Shown here piece by piece: positions 11,640 to 22,669 of a stretch of DNA of 64,000 nt; within the stretch, counting starts at the first letter, position 1; each line of letters opens with the position of its first letter. The DNA is taken from positions 24,862,001 to 24,926,000 of the forward strand of contig OZ231128.1 in NCBI GenBank assembly GCA_965153355.1, in the 5' to 3' direction. The stretch is from Flaccisagitta enflata (lineage: Eukaryota > Chaetognatha > Sagittoidea > Aphragmophora). A model generated the notes under the pieces. That model was not told the DNA's origin and made no database searches. It saw only the letters and a program-made list of their open reading frames with translations. Both the position numbers and the translations under genes were made by a program.

Positions 11640-11734
11640 TGTTAGTTTTAGTTCAAGTAGCCCACAAACTATGACAAACTACAAAAAAACCTTCTGTACT
11701 ATGACTTTTCACCTGGATTTACGCTGAGAGGACA

Positions 11735-11900
11735 GTGCACGGCAAGGTGTAGAGTCGCGTGTCCGCGACTAAAAACCACTCGGAATTCAAAAATGTGACG
11801 GACGGATCTACCGACCTACCGACCTAACGACCGACACGGCAAGGTGTAGAGTCGCGTGTCCGCGACTAAAAAATAAGAAGAAGATAAGGAAGAGGAAGAA

Positions 11901-11935
<35 letters not shown>

Positions 11936-11944
11936 AGAAAAATA

Positions 11945-12003
<59 letters not shown>

Positions 12004-12010
12004 AGAGAAA
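11735..12010 (+). mobile_element. Two hairpin-family ends followed by (GAA)n(GA)n
   Basis: Hairpin GTCGCGTGTCCGCGACT plus AAAAA occurs at 11753-11774 and again at 11851-11872, with ACTCGGAATTC and a short GACC run between. Microsatellites GAA (11877-11945) and GA, then GAAA (11948-12025), follow at once. Confidence 0.7.
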
Positions 12011-12335
12011 GAGAAAGAGAAAGAGGGAGATAGATTGAGAGAGAGACAAACAGATACAGTCTCAGTCTGTACAGGTACAGATACAAACAGATACAGACAC
12101 TGTCTCAGTTTGTCTGTCAGACATGCAAAGCAATTCCTCTCTGTGTCTATGGTTCTGTTGTCTGTGTGTGTCTCTAGATATAGCGGTTAAAGTGAAGTAA
12201 CGCCATGAATCCTTAATGGAGTTATATGAGGAGATGAGGACCTAGCTGTGCACAGCTCTTGGATATCATCAAAGAAACTGAGAGCAAGCGCTTTTCCTTC
12301 GTCATCGGCCATTCTTTCGTTTTTGCGGTTTTTAG

Positions 12336-12503
12336 GTGACGGAGAGTTTGGAGCGGCGCATCCCGTGCGTGATCGTTAAGGGAAGCGGTCGATGTTGCGA
12401 CGCCCTCATCGAAGCAGCTGAAGGACATCATTCCATCAAAGAAGTCGTCAAGCGACATTTGGAGGCGGAAGTAACACAGTCTAAAGGCGATGTCAACATG
12501 AAG
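12336..12503 (+). CDS. TRPM channel exon, MHR region (exon b)
   Basis: Acceptor TTTTTAG precedes GTGACGGAG. The exon reads 56 whole codons and ends AAG before GTGATG. Its protein begins VTESLERRIPCVIVKGSGRCCDA, which continues directly from the end of exon a as in TRPM2-like proteins (EGGPGT..., then PCVVVEGSGR). The Gly-Ser-Gly-Arg stretch is a hallmark of this SLOG-type fold. The donor GT is the first unit of a 230-base ATG/TGA trinucleotide repeat, so repeat length changes begin at intron position 1. The second half (IKEVVKRHLEAE) is a charged helix like the family's. Confidence 0.9.
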
Positions 12504-12504
12504 G

Positions 12505-12552
<48 letters not shown>

Positions 12553-12559
12553 CGATGAC

Positions 12560-12611
<52 letters not shown>

Positions 12612-12613
12612 TA

Positions 12614-12705
<92 letters not shown>

Positions 12706-12737
12706 GGATGATGATGATTATGATGATGATGATGATC
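12504..12737. repeat. (ATG)n microsatellite at a splice donor
   Basis: A nearly pure trinucleotide array begins at the first base of the intron after exon b and ends about 45 bases before the next acceptor. It fills most of this short intron. Confidence 0.95.
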
Positions 12738-12781
12738 AGGATCCTGAATTCATAATGATCAAGATGCCAATGTTTTTCCAG

Positions 12782-12915
12782 GATTTTTGTGATCTAATCA
12801 GAAGATGTCTTGAACTTCGTGATTTGTGGAAAATCTTTGAAGTTCAATCAAAAGAATGCAGCGCGAGTCTAGAGGCCACAATCTTTGAAACGATCATGCA
12901 GACTAACAGGAACAG
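12782..12915 (+). CDS. TRPM channel exon, end of MHR region (exon c)
   Basis: Acceptor TGTTTTTCCAG opens a phase-0 frame of 44 codons plus two bases, ending AACAG before GTGATT. The protein runs DFCDLIRRCLELRDLWKIFE, then SLEATIFETIMQTNRN. This matches the TRPM stretch of the type QDIVRRRQLLTVFREGxDGQQDVDVAILQALLKA in position and pattern. Its phases join exon b (phase 0) and exon d (needs two bases) exactly. The exon is too short to stand out by length and was found by looking for the missing family segment. Confidence 0.85.
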
Positions 12916-13044
12916 GTGATTGAAAAGGCATTAAATCGAAGACTGTCAGATTGAGGATTGAATAAAGGCATGGAGTATGGATGAGTAGAACGTAAACCGA
13001 ACAACTAGAATTGAATTTCGTCTGACATTTGAAAAGAAAAACAA

Positions 13045-13046
<2 letters not shown>

Positions 13047-13131
<85 letters not shown>
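13047..13131. repeat. (AC)n microsatellite
   Basis: An AC dinucleotide array in the intron between TRPM exons c and d. Val-Cys repeat frames on the minus strand are artefacts. Confidence 0.96.
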
Positions 13132-13133
<2 letters not shown>

Positions 13134-13287
13134 GTGAATGATGATGCATAATAAATTCAATTAAGATCACAGGTTTGTAATGGTTTTTCAAACCGATAGA
13201 ATATTCCCCATACTGTTCCCCATACTGAATTATTTATCAATTTCTCATATTGGTTATGAATTTAATGAATTTCATGGATAATCTCCA

Positions 13288-13310
13288 GTCTCTCTCTTTC
13301 TCTCTTTCTC

Positions 13311-13396
<86 letters not shown>
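13288..13396. repeat. (CT)n microsatellite forming a polypyrimidine tract
   Basis: A CT array that ends five bases before the acceptor AG at 13400-13401. It therefore serves as the polypyrimidine tract of TRPM exon d. Confidence 0.95.
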
Positions 13397-13400
<4 letters not shown>

Positions 13401-13401
13401 G

Positions 13402-13606
13402 TTACGCCGAGAATCTAGACATGGCTCTTCAGTGGCAGCGGACTGATTTGGCGAAGCGCGTTTTGGATACTTCCGGTCCTCAAGAGGCTCATCAAAAAGT
13501 CGACGAGTTGAAGGACAAGTTCATCAAAGTGCTCGTCGACCCCGTCGAGGAAATGAGCTTCATCACGCTGTTCTTGGAGGCCGCGGGACAGAAGGAATTG
13601 ATCAAG
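13402..13606 (+). CDS. TRPM channel exon, start of ankyrin-like region (exon d)
   Basis: After CATCAG the exon gives one base to complete a Ser codon and then 68 codons, ending AAG before GTGAGA. The protein begins SYAENLDMALQWQRTDLAKR, the counterpart of the family's LxLALAWNRVDIARS. It goes on through VDPVEEMSFITLFLEAAGQK, like the segment NKPEFVKLFLENG. In TRPM proteins this opens the helical, ankyrin-like repeats between the MHR and the channel. No later exon (channel segments, TRP helix) is recognised downstream, so the gene is partial here or its remaining exons are too diverged or short for me to see. Confidence 0.87.
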
Positions 13607-14925
13607 GTGAGACTTTTATTCTCTTGGCCAACATCTGTTAGTCGTGTGCAGCCTCGCACTTAATCTAATCGCAAATATCCAATTCGACTAAATAGTATCT
13701 AGGAAAAAAGTTTAGCAGCACCTGGGGATTACTTGTTTTTATTGAGAAAAATTTAACAAAATGGTGATATTAATTTATCTATCATATCATATAATCTTTA
13801 TTTTTACTAATTACCCCAGCTGTGCCCAAGAGAAGTGATTAATTGAGCTTTAACTATTCAAAAAAGAATCATCATATTTCAGATATTTTTGAGAAAATAT
13901 ACAGCATAGAAACAGTTTTATTATTATGCTGGCTAATTATAAATGATTAGAGCTAGCACAACCAGATTGCGCTTACTACGCGAATTAAAAAAAATGCAAG
14001 TTTTTCTATTGGTGATTTTTGCGCCTTTGGTTCACTTGAGACATAATTAATTGGTGACCAAATTGAAGCTTTTTTTGAGGGCTTTCTTTTGAGCGCAATC
14101 CCACATTTGTAGCTTTATTCGTTTAGAAATTACACTCAAATGAAATTGCATAAGTCAAAATTTCAAAATGCAGTAAGTGGCAAAAAAAGGATGTTTTGGA
14201 GGTGAAGATGATGGAGTAATTGCACTTCCACGAGCAATTGGGCATTGTTCTTCCCATGCTGTCTGCTTTTACAGTTCCTATATTTGAGTTTGTCAATGTC
14301 TATGATGAAAAATGAAGCACTGACTGTAATTGTATGTGATAAACCTTTAAAATCATCATGGTTTAAACTGAAAATTGAAGGTGAAAATTTGTGAAGTACA
14401 TGTCACTTTTGCATAATTATTTCACTGTATCAACTTGATTCTGATGGCTAACACTCTTTGATATGATACACAAATAAACCAAACCAGCTCACAAAAAGCT
14501 GCTCAGAAAAAAATTAAAGTCAAATTGAAGCTCGTTTTATGTAAAACTTGCGTTTTATTCAATTCGGTAGTATCTTTGAGAATTTTTGATGCAGAATAAT
14601 TTGCTTTTTAAAACAAGTTTCCAACTTATCTGAAAGCTGACATAATTTAACTTTTAGCTGACTCTTATCTTATACTATTTTTATTTCTGATTTTTTTAAA
14701 ATGACAGTTCTCATTCTTTTGTTTGCTCATCTAAACAGTTGAAGATACAGAAACCAGATTATCTTAGAGATTTTTGATGTAAATCAATATGTTTTTTTTT
14801 CTAAATGGCACTTTTCTAGAAGCTGAGATATCCTTATCTGAAGGTGCTGCTTAACTTTTTTCCTAGATAGTAGATTTATTGAAATTTGAGACCGAAAGAC
14901 TTATAATCCTTTCACGCCAATTTTG
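13607..14925. other. AT-rich DNA, probably intron; nothing recognised
   Basis: No open frame above about 50 codons, no tandem array and no clear inverted repeat. It follows TRPM exon d directly and reads like intron. Confidence 0.5.
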
Positions 14926-14929
14926 GGCA

Positions 14930-15560
14930 TCGACCCCAAAGGGGACGAAGTCCTGTAGAACACAGGGGGACTTTGGTTCGTCGTTCTGTTCGTCCATCCG
15001 CATATCCACCCATTTATCCCCCCCCCCAGGCCCTCTCAGGCCTTAAATCTGCCCTCTCAGGCCTGAAATCTGTCTTCTCAGGCCTTACATCTGCTTTCAC
15101 AGATTCAAGGTATGAGAGGGCAAATTTCAGGCCTTAAAGGGTAGATTTCAGGCCTGAGAGGGCAGATTTCAGGCCTGAGAGGGCCTTTGAGTGATGGATG
15201 GAGGGATGGACAGAATCCCAGTCTTGAGGCTCAAATCCTAGTCTCGAAGCTCAAATCCCAGTCACGAGACTCAAATTCCAATATCAAGGCTTAAATCCCA
15301 ATCTCAAGGCTCAAATCCCAGTTTTGAGGCTCAGATCCTAGTCGCGAGGCTCAAATCCCAGTCCAAGCTCAAATCCTAGCCCCGAGGCATACATCCCAGT
15401 CGCATCACAGCTGCAATAAAAACAGCATAGGTCATCGACCCCTTCGGAGCCGTTGCCTCTCTAACCACCACGCACCTACATGAGCTCACATAGGGGCAAC
15501 GGGTACCGCTGACAATCTAACGCTTTTGCGACTATTTGCTATACTGCCCCTACCCACCCT
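14930..15560. mobile_element. Minisatellite-cored element (CCCCAAAGGGGACGAAGTCC family)
   Basis: CCCCAAAGGGGACGAAGTCC, then ACACAGGGGGAC, lead into CTCTCAGGCC units in both orientations, then a GAGGCTCAAATCCCAGTC array. The element ends with CATCGACCCCTTCGGAGCCG and GGGGCAACGGGTACCGCTGA plus ACGCTTTTGCGACT. The same module order is seen at 47490-48215 and 23495-24040. Confidence 0.7.
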
Positions 15561-15599
15561 TCCGCGACTGGGGCGAGTGTAAACGGCATTGTTTCTAAC

Positions 15600-15945
15600 T
15601 CATTTTAACACTCTGAAACACTTTGAACACTTTTTAGCACAAATAAGTGGTTTTTTTCGCTGATTTTCATTCTTGTTAACTCTTCCTAACACTTTGAAAA
15701 CATACAAAATTACATGATGATTTAACATAAAAAAAATAAAGAGGGTACAAACAGCGGGCCGACCGACAGGCCGACAAAGCTAGGTATATAAAGACGCGTG
15801 CAAGCTCACAAAAGAGGCAGGTGTTCAGAGGGTAAACCATTAGACACAAAGTCATAGAGACCGATAAACAACCACAACAACAGACAGCAGACAGACAAAC
15901 AGACACAAATAATCAAAAGCACTAACATACAAGCAGCGGGCACAT
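15600..15945 (+). other. Low-complexity DNA with a decayed hairpin-family end
   Basis: A short GACCGACAGGCCGACAAAGC module with a degraded hairpin (about 15756-15812) is followed by GACA-type low-complexity sequence. No gene seen. Confidence 0.4.
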
Positions 15946-15994
15946 TTCATGGCACCCTGGAAGACGGATAAACATCTCGTCACTTCTTATTTTC

Positions 15995-16400
15995 TCCACT
16001 TTTTGGGCAGCGGCCCCAAAGGGATTGATGACCTATGCTTTCACACATATGGGGGATTTTCTTCTCCTTCTCCTTCTTATCCTTCTCCTCCTTCTTCATA
16101 CCCCCCCCCCTCCCCCAACCTCCAGGCCCATATCTCAGCCTCAAGGCCCATATCCCAGGCTCGAGGCCCAAATCCCTGTCTTGAGGCCCAAATCCCAACC
16201 TCAAGGCCCAAATCAACCCCAGGCTAAATCCCAGTGCTCAGCGGCAGGCAGTTATGGGTCTTGAGGCAGATATGGAGGTTTGGGTGAGTGGAGAAAGGAG
16301 GAGGAGGAGGAGAAGGAGGAGGAAACCCCCCATATGGGTGAAAGTATAGGTCATCGATTCCTTCGGGGCCGCTGCCCTGCCCCCCCCCCTCAACTTCAAC
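15995..16400. mobile_element. Foldback with CTTCTCC and AAGGCCCA repeats
   Basis: GGGCAGCGGCCCCAAAGGG at 16005 and its complement near 16363 (CCTTCGGGGCCGCTGCCC) face each other across pyrimidine-rich tracts and a tandem AGGCCCAAATCCC array. This is another member of the minisatellite-cored family. Confidence 0.7.
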
Positions 16401-17560
16401 CATAACCTACTTAAGACGGCAAATTTTTGAAGGAAAATGAAGTGTTTCACCATACTTTTTGCATCATCATCAGGACAATAATGAAGCTGGAATGCTTCAA
16501 GTGGACAAATTTTCTCTAAAGATTCTTGGTGCATACAATTATATCATATTCTGACCTCAAATTCAATTTGAACTATGCAATTCACATGAAAACAAGGAGG
16601 AAAATGATGATTTTTAGTGAATTTCTGCTTACACACACTGCATTCTAGATCGAAATTCTAGAAGGCACACACAGCATCTACATTTTAAAATGAATTTTCA
16701 TTTTTCATTCTCTATGCAAATTTGAAATTTCGACAGCAATGACAGAGTAAAAAATAGAGAATTTTCAATAATTTTAAAAGTATCATTGCTAAACTGATCT
16801 CTTGTAAATAAATGCAAATCTTCTTTGATGTACATCTGTCTACCTCAATCACTGGCAATTCTCACATAAAGTGGGCCAGCAGCAACAGGTAAAATGCAAT
16901 CCTACAAGAGACATAATATTAGAAGAAAAGAACTTGGGGTGGTAGAATATAAGAGTTCCCTTGTGGACTACAGTTCGAACCATCAAATCCATACCCAGGC
17001 TGTTTATGGAAAAATAACCAGATGTCTGATTGACAAATAACATTAAGCATCTTAATGACGACAATCACAGGTATGATGAATGCAAAGGTAAAACAACGAT
17101 GGTGAGCAGATTGGCGATCGCTTAGATTTCAGATGAACGAAGTATTGTCTGAAGCAAGTTCAGAACAATTATCATAACGACTAAAATGTTGGTGACAAAA
17201 CCACTGCAAATGACTACAACTATTGACAATGAAATCATAGATTGGGCATTGTGTAAGTTTAAACCAATCATGAAAAATCATCCCCTATGATGCAATGACA
17301 TATAACGTTGCTGTAGTTGCTCTGTGATAAGCGCGTTAGTATTGAGACATCCAACTCCAGCAGGAAGGATTGCGTGATGCGAATGTGCATCATAAAATGC
17401 CTTCTGTGTTCATATCATTACTGATAGAGCAACAAACTACTATATTTATAGTAAATAATACTTAACTATTATACGCTCAAAAAAAAAATTATTGTTTTAT
17501 GTGTTAATGTCATCGTGGTAATTAAATCAAAATCAAAATCAGCCTCATTATCATTTGTGA
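16400..17560 (-). other. AT-rich DNA with possible decayed membrane-protein remnants
   Basis: On the minus strand, short hydrophobic runs appear at 17255-17130 and 17110-17040 in different frames, separated by stops. They resemble the membrane segments of the 6973-8064 gene in composition only. A relic of a related gene is possible but weakly supported. Confidence 0.25.
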
Positions 17561-17564
17561 TGTG

Positions 17565-18185
17565 ATAACTATACAAGCTTCATAGTCAAGATTTTGATAG
17601 GTAGAATGACCAAAGTAGGGCAAATAAGCTATTTTCCCTGTCACACACACTTTCATATCTACTATGACCAAAGGCACCAAAAAAGTGTCAAGCTACCAAC
17701 ATGGTCGACTAACTATGACAGAAAACTATAAAAATTTCATGGTATTGTGATCATTACTATGGAAAAGAAATTCCTTTCTCTTTATCCAAAAATGATAAAA
17801 TGACATGTGTATATATACACACAAAAGCAACATATTTCTAAGCGTGATGAAAAAAATTTTTCCCAAAGACATAACCCAGGTATGCAAATTTCAGATTTCA
17901 TGTAATTCTAGCGATGATGATTTTGAACAGGCCGAGTGCAACCATAGTGGGCGAGGTGGAAACGACCACTCTTCGGCGTGGCTGCAACGATAACTGGCTG
18001 ACATTGACTACCAGCGTGACCGGACAACCTCTTATAGAGTTGCGTGTTACTGAACTAAAAGTGTCTATTGGATAACACTACACTTATGTCTTTTTATTTT
18101 CATAAAATTATATAATCAAGCACGGACTAAATTTTTAGTATTTTTCAGCCATAATTAAAGTATCAAGTCTGGCCTGAATCAAAGT
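17565..18185 (-). repeat. Dispersed repeat, copy 2 (inverted relative to 8440-9560)
   Basis: Reverse complement of 9175-9560 (shared CATCACGCTTAGAAATATGT and TTCCCTGTCACAC regions, diverged), followed by the counterpart of 8410-8530. A decayed hairpin-family fragment with CCTCTTATAGAGTTGCGTG is inserted at about 17985-18058. Confidence 0.65.
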
Positions 18186-18319
18186 TCAAGCTGATAGAAA
18201 GCAATAAGTTAAACTTGTGTGATGAGGCGCTTATTTTGTATTAGGAGAGAACTGCCTTTATTCATTTGTTTGCATATTCATTGATTCATTTTTTCCATTT
18301 TGACTTGAAACACAGAGGC

Positions 18320-18900
18320 AACTGGAGGACATCTAACGGGCACGGGTACTGCCTGGCCATCCTAACGCTTTGCGTTTATTTACGAATATCAATAACTAAG
18401 TGAAAAACCTATAAAATATAAAAAAAAGATGGCAACGACAATCTAAAATGTTTAAAAAACTGTTCAAACGTTGGAATGTGCAGTGCCCTGCTAGGTTTTG
18501 GTAGAGATTAAGAGAGAGGCTTGGGCAACTGCCCCAAAGTCGATGACTATGCTCACACATGGCCAGGGGTATTTTCTCCTCCTTCTCCTCCGCACCTCAA
18601 CCTCAGCCCATCTCAGCCTCAAGGCCCAAATCCCAAATCCCAGTCTTGAGGCCCAAATCCTTGGCCAGCTAATTTAGGCTTTAGATTGGGATTTGGAAGC
18701 CTTGAGTTAGGCTCAAGGCCAGGGCCCAGGCACAAAGTGAGCGGATATGAGCCCGAGCGAGATGTGGGCCTGGGCTATGAGGGAGAGGGTGCACTGTGGC
18801 GCAGGTCATCGACCCAGGGCCGCTTCTAAAAGTACAGGCCAAAAGGGATCAGCAGGTTGCCCAAAGGCAATAGCTGTGTCAGCAGCCACCCGTGCCCTGT
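18320..18900. mobile_element. Minisatellite-cored element, degraded copy
   Basis: It contains GGGCACGGGTACTGCCTGGC, a degenerate AGGCCCAAATCCC array, GTCATCGACCCAGGGCCGC, and GGTTGCCCAAAGGCAATAGC. These are modules of the 14930 and 47490 elements in shuffled order. Confidence 0.55.
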
Positions 18901-20030
18901 GATGCTCAGTGTGAGATGGTAACGTGCATTTAAGCAAAGTCTAGCAAGTACAGAGACAGACCGTCTACCTATGTTGATGAATGCTATAATCAGCTGATGA
19001 AAATTGCTCAGAGTATGAGAATTTTTCAAGGCTGTTTGAGCAAAGGTAGGTGAGGCCATCAGGCATGACAGCTAGAACTGAGCCCTGACAGGCAGGCCCC
19101 GGAGCCTGAAAGTCTCAGAGGGCTAATTAGAAGGCGAAGCTAGTCTACGCCGTCTTTGATCGATTTGAAATGTGCCAAAACCTTTGCAGCACAAATTGCA
19201 GGAAAAAATCTTCAATTTTCAGTGAATATTGGTAGCATATGACGAATTTTATTATATAAGTATTAGATATAGGTACTGAAATAGTGGGGCACAGCCTTTG
19301 AAAAAAACTGCCTGAGCCACTAATTTTCTGGCAAAAATAAATCTTCTTTGCTGGCCTAAGATTAAATAATCAAATTTGAGATTAAAACATAAATTGTTGA
19401 CACAATTTTGATATCTATGGAATTTTCATCCATTTTTTGGATGATTTTAAGAGGAAAATTATGATTTGCCAAACTCTCATAATTCACAAATAATGAAGTC
19501 AGTCAAATTACAAACAAGGCAGAAGTTTGATATCATCATAATCTAAGTGTTCTTAGAATCAATTCATGTTGAACAATTGCAATCTTCTTTGAAAAAAGAT
19601 TTGAAAAAAGATGATTTTGCTCAAAATAAACCCATTCTTCAGTGTTATGCAATTCCAAGATAAAATTACTAAGATGACAAATAAAACAAATACGCTCTGT
19701 GATAAAATTGGAAGAACTTTTACTTAAATAGGGACAAGGGTTTTACTGTTTGTGATCCAAGGTGTAGGCTGAGCTAATTTGAACCTGCAAGAGCCAGGTG
19801 TGAACCTGATGGGCTGGATGAACATCTCAGCCAGGCAGCCTGAGCTTAGGTGAGGCAGGCCAAGTCTGGGAGTGAGCAAACGACTCAGTGATAGTGAGCA
19901 ATTTGAAACTGATGAGATGGGCACCAAACAAATGGACGGACGGACAACAAAAAAGTCCCAATATTCCCCGAGACACATCTTACTAAGTTCGTGCCCAAAA
20001 AAGTGTTATAAAAAGGTAAAGAAAGGAGTT
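18900..20030. other. AT-rich DNA, no gene recognised
   Basis: A fragment related to the 39895-40661 palindrome (ACGCCGTCTTTGATCG to TTTTCAGTGAATATTGG) lies at 19155-19245. The rest shows no array, no long frame and no recognisable motif. Confidence 0.4.
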
Positions 20031-20035
20031 GAAAA

Positions 20036-21166
20036 TGATTAACAAGTCATCAGAGCACCACATGGTCAGCGTGCCGAATCCCTGCTTGGAGTGATCAGCT
20101 GAAGAAGTGGAGTGGGAGCAGGGCATGTTTGAGGTCTTTGGGGCAATTTTCCAACTTGATATTTGTGGGAGTTATGTGTTTTTTCCATTCCTCATCAATT
20201 TTGTATGTTATTCAGTGGGAATTTCACATCTTTTCCAATTATTGGTCGATTTTCCATGTTATCCAATTGGGATTTCACATCTTTTATTATTTTTTCAATT
20301 TCCCATGTTATTCAATAGGAAATATGCATTTTTTTACATTTTTAAGTTTTCTATGTTATTCAATAGGAAGTCCGCATTTGGTCAATTTTCCATGTTATTC
20401 AGTGGGAATTTGAGGCTTGGAAACCTTGGGGGGGGGGACATACGGACAGACGTACGTAATAGTTCACCCCTGTGTCCTACAGGACATCGGCCCTTTGGGG
20501 CCGCTGCCCAAAAAGTGTTTAAGTCTTGGAGATCAACATTCTTTTTTGGGCAGCGGCCCCAAAGGGCCGATGTCCTGTAGGACACAGGGGTGAATTTCCA
20601 TACGTACGTACGTCCGTCCGTCCCCCCCCCGAAGCTTCTCAAGCCTCTCAAATCCAGCCTCTCAGGCCTCAATTCCAGCCTCTCGGAACTCAATTCCAGC
20701 CTCTCAGGCCTCAAATTTGGCCTCTCAGGCCTCAAATCCAGCCTCTCAAGCCTCAAATCCAGTCTCCCAGGCCTCAAATCCAGCCTCTCAGGCCTCAAAT
20801 CCAGCCTCTCAGGCCTCAGATTCCGCCTCTCGGGCCTCAAAACCAGCCTCTTGGGCCTCAAATCCAGCCTCTCAGGCCTCAAATCCAGCGTCTTTGGCCT
20901 CTAATCCAGCATCTTGGGCCTTATATCCAGCTTCTCAGACCTCATGTTCCCAATGAATAACATGGAAAATTGACAAAAAATTGAAAAAAATGCAAAATTC
21001 CCAAATGTGCCCTCTCAGGACGTATGGAAATTCACCCCTGTGTCCTACAGGACATCGGCCCTTTGAGGCCGCTGCCCTGCTCTCACTCCACTTCTTCAGC
21101 TAATCGCTCCAAGCAGGGCATCGGGTACCGCTGACCATGTGCGATCCTTGGATGACTTGTTAGTAC
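20036..21166. mobile_element. Foldback element with about 95-bp arms and minisatellite core
   Basis: The left end (TAACAAGTCATC, ACATGGTCAGCG, then CCCTGCTTGGAG and GAAGAAGTGGAGTG) matches the complement of the right end (21060-21166) almost throughout. Inside are a tandem CCATGTTATTCAATAGGAA-like repeat (20195-20405), a smaller palindrome at 20463-20597, and a 21-bp minisatellite (20640-20945, core CTCTCAGGCCTCAAATCCAG). Repeat-like open frames on both strands come from the minisatellite. Confidence 0.85.
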
Positions 21167-21313
21167 TATCAGTTATTGAGCTATGTAGGTTTTGCACGTG
21201 ACTTAAATGTGTTAGTCTTGTTTAAATCAAATCATAGGTGGGAATACTTTGAATATGGGTAAAGAAGAAAGGTTGTCAAAACTAGAAATGAGAAATAAAT
21301 CCCCAAAACAGCC

Positions 21314-21435
<122 letters not shown>

Positions 21436-21485
21436 ATGGTTTATTTGATACAGAATGGGGAAAAAGGGTTTTCACTGTATCTCAC

Positions 21486-21665
21486 CGCAGCCACATTGAA
21501 GACAGACCAAAGCTGTTCTTCCATATTTATCCGCATAGTTTTCAAACTTTCCCCATTCAGATTCCCAATTTTCGCCGTAATGATCACCAAAGGGTTTACA
21601 CAATTTATTATTTCCATAGTCATCACAAGTGAAATTTGCCCAGCCAATCCAATCATTATCACATC
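21486..21665 (-). CDS. Exon for a 60-residue cysteine-rich extracellular-type module
   Basis: Read on the minus strand, an acceptor (CATGATATGTACAG) is followed by 180 bases and a donor GTGAGA. The frame needs one base from the previous exon and leaves one for the next, a symmetrical 1-1 exon as is typical of shuffled extracellular domains. The product starts CDNDWIGWANFTCDDYG and ends YGRTALVCLQCGCG. It has six cysteines spaced C-x13-C-x8-C-x31-C-x2-C-x1-C and is rich in Trp, Tyr, Gly and Asp, with an N-glycosylation site at NFT. I do not recognise the family. No partner exon of the same gene is seen nearby, so host protein and function are unknown. Overlapping plus-strand frames have no splice or motif support. 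Confidence 0.65.
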
Positions 21666-21774
21666 CTGTACATATCATGAAAGAAAAGTTTGGTTACTGT
21701 TGCTCGGATCTAATTTGAAGGAAATAGTAGAGAATGATAGAGAAGAATAGTAGCAAAAGTGTTGGATGATCAGC

Positions 21775-22060
21775 AGTACCTGATGCCCGTATGTGAGGGG
21801 CCCCAAAAGGGCCAATGACCTATGCTTATCAAGAAGATTTGGGCCTCAAGGCTGGGATTTAGAGATGCTAAAAAGGATGGCAGACAAGGAAGTTTGAAGG
21901 ATGATAGATCTGCTGATGGAGAATTGTTGCTGATTGGAAAGGCTAAGTGGAAAGGCTGATTAGAATAAGTTTGATGATTTTTTATTCCTTTCACTCCCTT
22001 TTTATTTAGCCGATGTTAAGATTCCAGTTGCGTCCTTTAGGAATCGGGGATTCCAGGATG
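21775..22060. other. Fragment of minisatellite-cored family, otherwise plain
   Basis: GGGGCCCCAAAAGGGCCAATGACCTATGC and a GGGCCTCAAGGCTGGGATT unit lie at 21796-21860. Nothing else recognised. Confidence 0.45.
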
Positions 22061-22061
22061 C

Positions 22062-22107
<46 letters not shown>
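22061..22107. repeat. (GA)n microsatellite
   Basis: A short GA array. The following 550 bases are AT-rich with no supported feature. Confidence 0.93.
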
Positions 22108-22111
<4 letters not shown>

Positions 22112-22669
22112 AAGATATGTCTTATTTCTTTAAAAATAAGTATTTTTTGAAAGTTATATCCAAACTTTCTTCTTCTTAGTATACTAGTAGGGAAGTGTTC
22201 TGCAATTTATCAACAGAAAATTTTAAGAAGTTTTACTTTCAGTTTTCCCTTTTTTCAACGGCAAAAGGAAATAAAGAGTCCAGAGTTCGTTTCTTTACGG
22301 AGGATTTAATGTAAGTGAATCATTTCAAATTTTAATTGAACAAGAAAACATAAAAAAGAAAGAAATAGTTATTACAAAAAGAAAGATTACATCTTTGTCG
22401 GCAACAATTGTTATTCTTAGGCGGCATTGAATTAAAGGCAGAAACGAGGACAAAAGGCCGCCAATGCGAGAGGCAACGTGAATCATTACGAAAACAGAAA
22501 TTCAGAATTGATCAGTTTGACTTTTAAAAAACGTTGAGAAAAAGAGAAAGAAAGCGTTGAGAAAACTGATGAAGGACAAATTCTTGATACAGTATGAATT
22601 ATCAAAAGTGCTTTTACAGAGAAACAGTTTCTTTTCTCGAAATTGCTAATTGCATTTTTTAAAGATGCA

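Larger units (their letters stand above)
10350..11717. mobile_element. Outer inverted repeat enclosing two palindromes
   Basis: TCCAGGTCAAAAGTCA at 10350 and its complement ending near 11717 begin arms of about 80 bases that match well. Two complete palindromes (10436-10850 and 10855-11639) lie inside. The whole sits in the first intron of the plus-strand TRPM exon set. Confidence 0.8.

Noticed and set aside
12480-12614. Poly-Met extension of TRPM exon b
   Set aside because: The donor at 12504 ends the exon. The Met run is translation of the ATG microsatellite in the intron.
21436-21750. Plus-strand 104-codon frame overlapping the cysteine-rich exon
   Set aside because: It has no splice signals or motif. 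The minus strand has both splice sites and a patterned cysteine module.
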